A stretch of 64,000 nt of DNA, taken from NCBI RefSeq assembly GCF_023273875.1, contig NZ_CP096882.1, positions 3,658,001 through 3,722,000 on the forward strand, read 5' to 3'. Origin of the DNA: Pseudarthrobacter sp. SSS035 (lineage in GTDB: Bacteria > Actinomycetota > Actinomycetes > Actinomycetales > Micrococcaceae). The notes under the pieces are model-generated. The model ran no database searches, was not told the DNA's origin, and saw only the letters and a program-made list of their open reading frames with translations. The position numbers were made by a program, and so were the translations under genes. Positions 58,065 through 64,000 of this stretch are shown in pieces (the first letter of the stretch is position 1; the number at the start of each line of letters is the position of its first letter).

Positions 58065-58388
58065 CTAAGCCTGCACAGGACCCCGCCGGTCGGGGTTGTC
58101 CTCGGCTGCCGCCCGGGTGGTGTCCACCAGCACACGCCAGGGTCCTGTGACAGCCTGCTCCGGCAGCGCCGCCCGCCGCTGGCCGGCCCGGATCGAATAG
58201 ATAAATCGGTCCGGCTGGTTGTCCTGCACCTCCGCGGCTGCGGCCCGGACGGTCTTGGGTACAGCGTCCCAAGGGCATGCTTCCACAATGGGTTGCCACT
58301 GGCTTTTGGCGCTCGCGGTCTGGGCATGCACTGTCCATACGCGGGTCAGGGCTGCAATGCCGCCGCTGCGCTCCACACTGATCTTCAT
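58065..58388 (-). CDS. Emfourin-like inhibitor of M4 peptidase
   Basis: 107 residues from MKISVERSGGIAAL with AGGA upstream. The KIxxERSGG start, and later DRFIYSIRAGQRRAALPEQ and GPWRVLVDTT, follow the emfourin family, proteinaceous inhibitors of protealysin-like metalloproteases. It directly follows an M4 peptidase gene on the same strand (59-bp gap), the usual arrangement. No signal peptide, so it would protect the cytoplasm. Confidence 0.8.
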   Translation of the reverse strand: MKISVERSGGIAALTRVWTVHAQTASAKSQWQPIVEACPWDAVPKTVRAAAAEVQDNQPDRFIYSIRAGQRRAALPEQAVTGPWRVLVDTTRAAAEDNPDRRGPVQA

Positions 58389-58447
58389 GGCCTGGTCCTG
58401 GGCTTTCCTGCAGCCTGGCCGCCGGCTCGCGGCGGGCAGGCGTTCAA

Positions 58448-59506
58448 CTAAAGCTTGACCTTCACAGTTTCCCACGCCTGCCGCACGGCGTCATGCTCCG
58501 GCGAATCGGTGCCGTACAGGTCGACGGCGGATGCCGCCGTCGACCTCGCGAAGACGCGGAAGGTGGCGGTGGCAGGCAGCGAGCCACCCGTCAGTGCGTC
58601 GTACCAGATCCGTCCCGGCGCCTCCCAGGCATTGCCGCCCAGGGTCTCCGCCGTGAGGTAGAAGGCCCTGTTGGGGATCCCGGAGTTGATGTGGACGCCG
58701 CCGTTGTCCGCGCTGGTCCGCACGTACGAGTCCATCGAATCCGGCTGGGGGTCCTTACCCAGCACGTCGTCGTCGTACGCTGTGCCCGGGGCCTTCAGGG
58801 ATCGGAGAGCCGAACCCTGAACCTGGGGCGTGAAAAGTCCTTCGCCGATCAGCCAGCTGGCGTCGGTTACGGACTGGCTGTTCAGGTACTGCTCCACGAG
58901 CGCGCCGAAAACGTCGGACATGGATTCGTTGATGGCACCTGCCTGGTTGCGGTAAGCCAGCCCCGCCGAGTACTGCGTGACGCCGTGCGTGAGTTCGTGC
59001 CCGATGACGCTCAACGACCGCGTAAATCGTTCGAAGACTTCGCCGTCGCCGTCGCCGAAGACCATCTGGCGGCCGTCCCAGAACGCATTGTCGTAGAGCT
59101 TGCCAAAGTGCACCGTGGCATCGAGCGGCAGGCCTTCGCCGTCGATGGAGTTACGGCCGAAGATGTCGGCGAACAGGCGATGGGTGTGCCCAAGGCCGTC
59201 GTACGCCTCATCAGCGGACTGATCGCCGGACGCCGGTTCGCTTTCCTTGCGTACGAGCTTTCCGGGCAGGTTCTCGGATCCGCCGGCATCGTAGATGCTC
59301 CTGTTGGGCGGGCCCGGACGGACGTCGCGCAGTGCAGGGGGAGCGGCCGGAGCCGGCTGGGTGCGGGCTGACTGGACTGACCGGACGTGGCTTAGTGCTT
59401 CCTTGGCGGCCCGCGCGGCGGCAGAAAACCGAGGCTCGTCCAGGCGGGCCAACCGCCGCAGTATGTAAGGCGGAATGATGGAACAGAATGTAGCTGGAAC
59501 GTGCAT
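58448..59506 (-). CDS. Protealysin-like M4 metallopeptidase
   Basis: 352 residues. No signal peptide. The N terminus carries the short protealysin-type propeptide motif IIPPYILRRLA (residues about 10-20), with a Cys just before it. Catalytic motifs: VIGHELTHGVTQY (zinc His pair and Glu), AINESMSDVFG (third ligand Glu) and GGVHINSGIPNRAFY (catalytic His). Intact active site. Paired with an emfourin-like inhibitor gene downstream, indicating a cytoplasmic precursor kept inactive until release. Confidence 0.92.
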   Translation of the reverse strand: MHVPATFCSIIPPYILRRLARLDEPRFSAAARAAKEALSHVRSVQSARTQPAPAAPPALRDVRPGPPNRSIYDAGGSENLPGKLVRKESEPASGDQSADEAYDGLGHTHRLFADIFGRNSIDGEGLPLDATVHFGKLYDNAFWDGRQMVFGDGDGEVFERFTRSLSVIGHELTHGVTQYSAGLAYRNQAGAINESMSDVFGALVEQYLNSQSVTDASWLIGEGLFTPQVQGSALRSLKAPGTAYDDDVLGKDPQPDSMDSYVRTSADNGGVHINSGIPNRAFYLTAETLGGNAWEAPGRIWYDALTGGSLPATATFRVFARSTAASAVDLYGTDSPEHDAVRQAWETVKVKL

Positions 59507-59511
59507 GGCCT

Positions 59512-59548
59512 ACCCCCTCGAGTTCGTTGAATCAGCCTACGAGGGGGT
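59512..59548. promoter_or_regulatory. 9-bp inverted repeat in the M4 peptidase promoter region
   Basis: ACCCCCTCG (59512-59520) and CGAGGGGGT (59540-59548), 19-nt spacer, starting 6 bp upstream of the peptidase start codon. It could be an operator or an mRNA hairpin masking the start. Confidence 0.4.
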
Positions 59549-59730
59549 GCCGACAATCTGATGAAGGCGCACTCAATCCAGCGCCAACGGACAGTCGAGG
59601 CCCAGTGCGCGAGGGGACATTTATGCCCCATCCCGGCTCCGCCGACACTTCAACAAGGACGCGAGCGGAGTTATCCACATAGCCGTTCAGCCTCGCCGTT
59701 ATTGTCAGACCCTGCTGGGATGCTTTGAGT

Positions 59731-61134
59731 ATGGATAGCAGAGCGGCTGTGGCGACGGCGGAGGCACTTGCGGTGTCTTTCGCTGAGCTGGCTGTTGTGA
59801 TCGGTGAAGCTGCCGAATCTTCCGGATCCTGGGAGGCTGATCCGTTGCGCCGGGTGGCGGGTGGTTTCTTGGACGGGCTGGCGGAGATCTCACGGTTGGA
59901 GGCGAAAAGTGCCGCCCTGAAGGTCTGGCTGGCCGCCGGCTACAGCGCCGCTGCCGAGGCCCTGGCCGGGCCGGCCGAGTCGCCGCAGGACCACACCGGT
60001 CAGGAGATGGCTGTGGTCGCTGAGGTCGCTTGCGCCCTGACGGTGAGTGAACGCAGTGCCGGTGCCCTGCTCGCCGAAGCCCACGCGCTGTCCACGGCCT
60101 TGCCGCTGACGTTCTCGGCGCTGCAGGCCGGGCAGATTTCCTGGCAGCACGCCCGGATCATGGTGGACGAAACCGTGAACCTTGACCCTGCCGGCGCCCA
60201 AGCCCTCGAAGCGCATTTCCTGGACCCCGCCGCCGAGAATCCGGCACGTGGCCCGGCCGGTGAGCTCATCCCCGGCCGGTTCCGGCACAAAGCCCGGACC
60301 TGGCGGGAGCGGCATCACCCGGTGAGTATCGAAAAACGCCACGCACGCAGTGCCGCGGATCGGCGGGTGGAGTATGCCCCGGACCGGGACGGGATGGCCT
60401 GGCTCTCCGCCTACCTCCCTGCCGATCAGGCTGCCGGGATCTGGGACCGCACCACCAGCGCAGCCCGCGCCCTCCAAGGACCGGATGAGGGCCGGACCCT
60501 CACCCAGCTCCGCGCTGACACCATCGTCGCCTGGTTGCTCGGCGGAACCGGTGATGGGAGCGGGGAAATGCGCAGCGGTCTTGCTGGCGGTGGTCCCTCG
60601 CCGCGGGCGCAGGTGTTGATCATGGTCCCTGTGATGTCGCTGCTGGGTGTCACGGATGAATCGGCCATGTTGGATGGGTACGGGCCGATCCCGCCGTCCA
60701 TGGCCCGCCAGCTGGTCGCTGACGGCGCCGAGTCGTTCCACCGGGTTCTGGTCGACCCCCGGGACGGTGCACCGCTGGAGATCGGGCGGACCAGCTACCG
60801 GCTCACGAAAGCCCAACGCCAATGGCTACGGCTGCGCGACGGGAAATGCCCGTTCCCCGGCTGCAGCAACCACTCCCTCGACAACGCAGCCGACCACCTC
60901 CTCGCCTGGGCCCACGGAGGATCCACCGGCATCAGCAATCTCGGCCAGCCCTGCCACAAACACCACAGACTGAGACACACCACAGCCTGGAAACCCACCG
61001 CAGCTACCAAGAACGAGCCCCCGGGCTGGATATCACCCACCGGCCGCCACTACCAAAGCGAACACCCCGACTGGGAAGCACCACACTGGCCAGCGCCGCA
61101 GACGACAAGTGCATCGAGTACCACGCCGCCTTAG
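59731..61134 (+). CDS. DUF222 / HNH endonuclease (13E12-type) protein
   Basis: 467 residues. DUF222 region (about 1-330; ALTVSERSAGALLAEAHALS, AGQISWQHARIMVDE) and C-terminal HNH domain: CPFPGCSNHSLDNAADHL, AWAHGGSTGISNLGQPC, HKHHRLRHT, with Cys pairs for zinc and the His-Asn-His residues. Common as repeated, often mobile-associated families in actinobacteria; biological role unknown. No clear ribosome binding site. Confidence 0.88.
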   Translation: MDSRAAVATAEALAVSFAELAVVIGEAAESSGSWEADPLRRVAGGFLDGLAEISRLEAKSAALKVWLAAGYSAAAEALAGPAESPQDHTGQEMAVVAEVACALTVSERSAGALLAEAHALSTALPLTFSALQAGQISWQHARIMVDETVNLDPAGAQALEAHFLDPAAENPARGPAGELIPGRFRHKARTWRERHHPVSIEKRHARSAADRRVEYAPDRDGMAWLSAYLPADQAAGIWDRTTSAARALQGPDEGRTLTQLRADTIVAWLLGGTGDGSGEMRSGLAGGGPSPRAQVLIMVPVMSLLGVTDESAMLDGYGPIPPSMARQLVADGAESFHRVLVDPRDGAPLEIGRTSYRLTKAQRQWLRLRDGKCPFPGCSNHSLDNAADHLLAWAHGGSTGISNLGQPCHKHHRLRHTTAWKPTAATKNEPPGWISPTGRHYQSEHPDWEAPHWPAPQTTSASSTTPP

Positions 61135-61314
61135 CTGGGCTGCGTGGCGAAGCATCGGCCTCAGCGGCGGAGTCTGAAGGTCGGCGTGCGACAGCCGCGT
61201 CGCTTTCACAGCGGCGGTGTCCGCAGGTGCAAGCTCGGTAGGGCCTCAAATGTCCACTCGAGCTTGTTCGGTGGCGCTTAAGTGTCCGCGCGCGCCTGTG
61301 GGGGAGGAACGCAG

Positions 61315-61345
61315 AAAAACCCCGCCGCTTTTGCAAGCGGCGGGG
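61315..61345 (-). terminator. Terminator after tRNA-Arg
   Basis: CCCCGCCGCTT / AAGCGGCGGGG stem (11 bp), TTGC loop, and a five-T run on the minus strand, starting 10 bp past the tRNA 3' end. Confidence 0.85.
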
Positions 61346-61355
61346 GTTTCATATG

Positions 61356-61428
61356 TGCCCTCGATTGGAATCGAACCAACGACCTTCTGCTCCGGAGGCA
61401 GACGCTCTATCCCCTGAGCTACGAGGGC
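61356..61428 (-). tRNA. tRNA-Arg (anticodon CCG)
   Basis: Cloverleaf on the minus strand: acceptor GCCCTCG/CGAGGGC, D-arm with AGCTCAGGGGATAGAGC, anticodon stem TCTGC/GCAGA with loop CTCCGGA (anticodon CCG, codon CGG), T-loop GGTTCGATTCC. CCA is not encoded. Confidence 0.95.
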
Positions 61429-61506
61429 AATTCAGGGATCCTGCCGTTGCCAGCGGGACGTCCTAGAGCTTAGCAGGAAGGTGCCTGCAAGGAAAAACGG
61501 CCCTGT

Positions 61507-63069
61507 TCAGTAGCCCGAAAAAGAGTCCACGTGCACCCGGCGCGCGCCGGCCTTATGGGCTGCGCGGCGCAACGAAGCGACGCTCGCAGGGGACCCGGAG
61601 ATGTAGACAGCGCGGCCGGCAATGTCGGGAACGAGGGCCTTCAGGGAATCTCCGTCCAGCCGGGCGCCGGCTGCAGCGCCCCCGGATTCCAGCGTCCCGG
61701 TGTCGGTGATGAACGACGGCGGGACGGAACCGTCTGCGAGGCGTGCCAGGATGCGCGCCCCGGACGCCTGCAGCTCGGCCGTGTAGGCAATTTCCGCAGA
61801 ATTGCGCGCCAGCAGCAGGAGAATGACGTCCCGGTCCTGCGCGGCGCCGGAAGCCAGATGCGCAAGATAGGGCGTGATGCCGATGCCCGCGGCGATCAGA
61901 AGGACGGGGGCCCGGGGATCGCGGGGCAGGACAAAATCTCCGCCCACGGACGTGGCGGCCACCTCATCACCAGGCTTCAGGTCAAGCAGGACTTTCTTCG
62001 CCGCGGACAGGGGCTCCGCCGTCCGGACGCCAAACTTCACCGTCTCCGAACCGGGGGCGCTGGTCAAACTGAACACCCGGCGTCGGCCTTTGCCGTCAGA
62101 CTTGGCGTGCGGCAGATCCAGTTCCATGTACTGCCCCGGCACAAACCGGACGGGCCGGGACGGTTCAAAGGCGAACTCTGTGGTGCTGGGCGTCAGGGGG
62201 CGGGAGCCAGCGAACCGGAGCCTGAGCCCGCCACGCTGGCCCACGAGAAACGCCAGCAGGTTGCCGACCAGGAGGGCCAGCTCCGGCGAGTTGGCGATAA
62301 AGCCGAAGTTGTACGGCACCGAGAACACCACACCAACCAGTGCGGCGAGCGCGAGCTGCTGCCAGCGGCGCGGCGCGAGGGTGAGTGGCTCCGTCAGCAT
62401 AAAGCCGACGAAGAACAGCAGCGGCCGCTGCGCTAGGGCCTGCCAGAGTGCGCTGCCCAGGGTAAGCCCAGCCTGCAGCAGCTCAGCGCTCACAATTGAT
62501 GTGGCAACCACAAGGAAGACGGCCGCCATGAGCAACTTACGCGTCCGGTAGAGCACCAGGAGGACGCCAGGGACCAGCAGCCAGAGCATGGCAGGTGTGG
62601 CGGCCCACCACGTTGCGATGTTCAGCCCCGTCAGCCCGGTGACAAACGCCCCGGCGGCGGCGGGGTTGAAGATGTGCCGGCCACGCCAGGCCAGCGCGTA
62701 TTTCGAGGCGGAGGCCAGCACGCAGGCCAGGGCCACCCCCGCCATATCCAGGGGCATAAAGGAGGGCCAGAAGAGGAAATACAGCAGCAGGCCGGTGATC
62801 AGCGACGACTCGGAATGCGGGCGGACGTGGAAAAGCACAGCCAGCCCGCGGTTGGACACGTAGGTCAGGCCAAGGCACAGCACCAAGTGGACGAGCATCT
62901 GCGGGATGCCGAACGTGAGCCAGCCAAGGGCATTGAGCAGGAGGCTGTACGCGGCAAGGGCTGCCAGAACCAGCAGGATCAGCCGGTACATCGTGTACTT
63001 GCCCAATAGGGTGTCAAGCCGGCCGGCAGTGAAAACGGCAGTTGCCTTGGGGGCGTCAACGGGGCTCAT
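61507..63069 (-). CDS. RnfD/NqrB-like membrane domain fused to ferredoxin-reductase-like FAD domain
   Basis: 520 residues. N-terminal about 290 residues hold eight to ten membrane segments of the NQR2/RnfD family (ALAWRGRHIFNPAAAGAF, LFFVGFMLTEPLTLAPRRW). C-terminal about 230 residues are an FNR-type module: FAD-binding VPGQYMELDLPH and RRRVFSLTSAP, NAD(P)-binding VLLIAAGIGITPYLAHL. Probably passes electrons from cytoplasmic NAD(P)H to a flavin on or across the membrane. 4-bp overlap with the apbE gene, whose product may attach FMN to it or to the adjacent FMN-binding protein. Confidence 0.88.
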   Translation of the reverse strand: MSPVDAPKATAVFTAGRLDTLLGKYTMYRLILLVLAALAAYSLLLNALGWLTFGIPQMLVHLVLCLGLTYVSNRGLAVLFHVRPHSESSLITGLLLYFLFWPSFMPLDMAGVALACVLASASKYALAWRGRHIFNPAAAGAFVTGLTGLNIATWWAATPAMLWLLVPGVLLVLYRTRKLLMAAVFLVVATSIVSAELLQAGLTLGSALWQALAQRPLLFFVGFMLTEPLTLAPRRWQQLALAALVGVVFSVPYNFGFIANSPELALLVGNLLAFLVGQRGGLRLRFAGSRPLTPSTTEFAFEPSRPVRFVPGQYMELDLPHAKSDGKGRRRVFSLTSAPGSETVKFGVRTAEPLSAAKKVLLDLKPGDEVAATSVGGDFVLPRDPRAPVLLIAAGIGITPYLAHLASGAAQDRDVILLLLARNSAEIAYTAELQASGARILARLADGSVPPSFITDTGTLESGGAAAGARLDGDSLKALVPDIAGRAVYISGSPASVASLRRAAHKAGARRVHVDSFSGY

Positions 63070-63932
63070 GAGAACAGTGTCCCTTCAAATCCGGCCGAGT
63101 AGGCAGCAGCTCCATCAGAAAAAACCGTCAGCCAGGAAAAGTCGAAGCTCCGTTCCAGCTCTTTGCCGGGGACAAAGAACAGGGCGGTGGCCAGAGCATC
63201 GGCAACCATGGTGCTTTCTGCCATGGTCCACGTGGCGACCGCCGTGCTGACGGGCAGCCCTGTTGTGCCATCGAGCACATGGTGCAGGCCGTCGCCCCAC
63301 GCCCGTCTGTTTGAGGCTGACGCGCACAATGCGCCGCCTGCCAGCGGCACGGTCCCGATGGCCCTCGCCGGATCGTACGGGTGCTCCAACGCCACGGAGA
63401 CCGGATCAGGCCCGCGGTGCAGCAGGTCGCCGCTGGCATCAATCACGAAGGAGTCCACGCCGCAGGAGCGGAGCTCAATAGCGAGAAGGTCCACCAGCTG
63501 CCCCTTACCGGCGGCACCGATGTCCAGGACCAGGGGAGCGGTGGTGGTCAGCACGTTGCCGTCCCACGTCAGGACGTCCTCCCAGCGGGGTGCCGGAAGC
63601 GCGTTCCCTGCCGGCCGCAGGGAATAGGCGGCGTCGTACCCGAGGCGCTCCAGGCTGCCGCCGATCAGCGGCGTCATTGCACCGCCGGTGACCTCATACA
63701 GCGTGCGGTACAGCCGGCCAAGGTCCGCCGCTTCCGGCGGCAGCTCATACCGCCCGGGCTGGCGGGCCATGGCACCGACGGTCGAATCGGACCTAAACCG
63801 GGACCAGCCGCCGTCGTACCGCTCCACCAAGGCGAGCAGCCGGGCACGGACGCTGGCGTCAAGCGGACGGGGGGTGGAGATTTCCCAACGGGTTCCGATC
63901 CCGTCGAAGCGAAAGTCCTCCGGGTCCGGCAC
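63066..63932 (-). CDS. apbE: FAD:protein FMN transferase (ApbE)
   Basis: 288 residues, GTG start 3 bp after the upstream stop codon. Motifs include RFDGIGTRWEI, the Mg/FAD-binding LDIGAAGKGQLVDLLA, IDASGDLLHRG, and the C-terminal STMVADALATALFF. It transfers FMN to Thr/Ser of target proteins (NqrB/C, RnfD/G, FMN-binding domains). Both genes around it encode such potential targets. Unlike many ApbE proteins, no lipoprotein signal is visible. Confidence 0.93.
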   Translation of the reverse strand: MPDPEDFRFDGIGTRWEISTPRPLDASVRARLLALVERYDGGWSRFRSDSTVGAMARQPGRYELPPEAADLGRLYRTLYEVTGGAMTPLIGGSLERLGYDAAYSLRPAGNALPAPRWEDVLTWDGNVLTTTAPLVLDIGAAGKGQLVDLLAIELRSCGVDSFVIDASGDLLHRGPDPVSVALEHPYDPARAIGTVPLAGGALCASASNRRAWGDGLHHVLDGTTGLPVSTAVATWTMAESTMVADALATALFFVPGKELERSFDFSWLTVFSDGAAAYSAGFEGTLFS

Positions 63933-63935
63933 GGC

Positions 63936-64000
63936 CTACTGGGCCTCGGCCTTGATCTTGTCCAGGGCCTGGTTGAAGCCGCCGCTGGTGAGCGAGGATC
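63936..64000 (-). CDS. FMN-binding domain protein (partial, C-terminal end)
   Basis: Only the last 20 codons are in the window: SSLTSGGFNQALDKIKAEAQ and a TAG stop 3 bp before apbE. The pattern T-S-x-x-F/Y-x-x-x-L-x-x-A/I near the end is typical of RnfG/NqrC-like FMN-binding domains. Identification rests on this tail and on the apbE/RnfD context. Confidence 0.6.
   Translation of the reverse strand, partial: SSLTSGGFNQALDKIKAEAQ

Noticed and set aside
61356..61428. Genomic island integrated at tRNA-Arg
   Set aside because: No integrase or duplicated tRNA 3' end was found near it; the neighbouring HNH gene alone is not evidence of integration.
1..64000. CRISPR arrays, rRNA genes, prophage or a replication origin
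   Set aside because: No regularly spaced repeats, no rRNA sequence, no phage structural genes; the two DnaA-type boxes are isolated and far from dnaA-like genes.

Overview
The window is high-GC actinobacterial DNA, most likely from the Micrococcaceae (Arthrobacter or Pseudarthrobacter type). Supporting signs are a multifunctional E2/E1 2-oxoglutarate enzyme (kgd), a SigR/RsrA redox pair, the 24-residue ribosomal protein bL37, a tmRNA tag ending in TDFALAA, a SAM-IV riboswitch and a DUF222-HNH (13E12-type) gene. The genus is inferred; no rRNA operon is present.

Layout. 1-6.8 kb: cell-surface and exopolysaccharide genes: a secreted GH25 lysozyme with LGFP-type repeats, two tandem GDP-mannose dehydratase-like genes, a GT4 glycosyltransferase and galE. 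6.96-11.53 kb: a mobile nest. An IS630-family element has its transposase split directly after the first catalytic Asp by a recombinase-in-trio (RIT) element of three tandem tyrosine recombinases between 85-bp inverted repeats. Removing the RIT restores a 362-residue transposase frame, and joining its ends gives a nearly perfect inverted repeat of about 198 bp. 11.5-13.5 kb: a polytopic membrane protein whose stop codon lies at the IS end. 13.9-18.7 kb: a Tad pilus/secretion cluster (tadA, tadB, tadC, a pilin-like gene, two TadE-like genes, a TadG-like gene). 18.8-24.3 kb: housekeeping genes prfB, ftsE, ftsX, an M23 hydrolase, smpB and ssrA (tmRNA).

24.4-30.1 kb: an HtrA-like protease without a signal peptide, a 45-residue basic protein, a methyltransferase-DtxR-crcB-crcB operon and a SAM-IV-controlled cysteine-desulfurase-like gene. 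30.2-35.8 kb: doxX-aroA-rsgA-hisN diverging from sigH-rsrA, which has a textbook SigR promoter, then bL37. 35.9-38.1 kb: a DUF4097-padR operon with probable operators and an SGNH-like protein lacking the nucleophile Ser. 38.2-42 kb: kgd. 42.3-48.2 kb: two CNNM/CorC-type membrane proteins behind an unusual leader ORF, then a zinc ABC transporter and Zur.

48.3-56.7 kb: a metallo-beta-lactamase-fold hydrolase, a Cds1-like cysteine desulfhydrase diverging from rhodanese-ADH-HIT, and hrpA. 56.8-59.5 kb: a 55-residue membrane protein diverging from a GlxA-type regulator over a perfect palindrome, then an emfourin-protealysin inhibitor/protease pair. 59.7-64 kb: DUF222-HNH, tRNA-Arg(CCG), and an FMN-binding protein / ApbE / RnfD-FNR fusion operon for flavin-based electron transfer across the membrane.

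Several genes (galE, prfB, hrpA, the MBL hydrolase, glxA) have a TANNNT -10 hexamer 6-10 nt before the ATG and no ribosome binding site, so they are probably leaderless.
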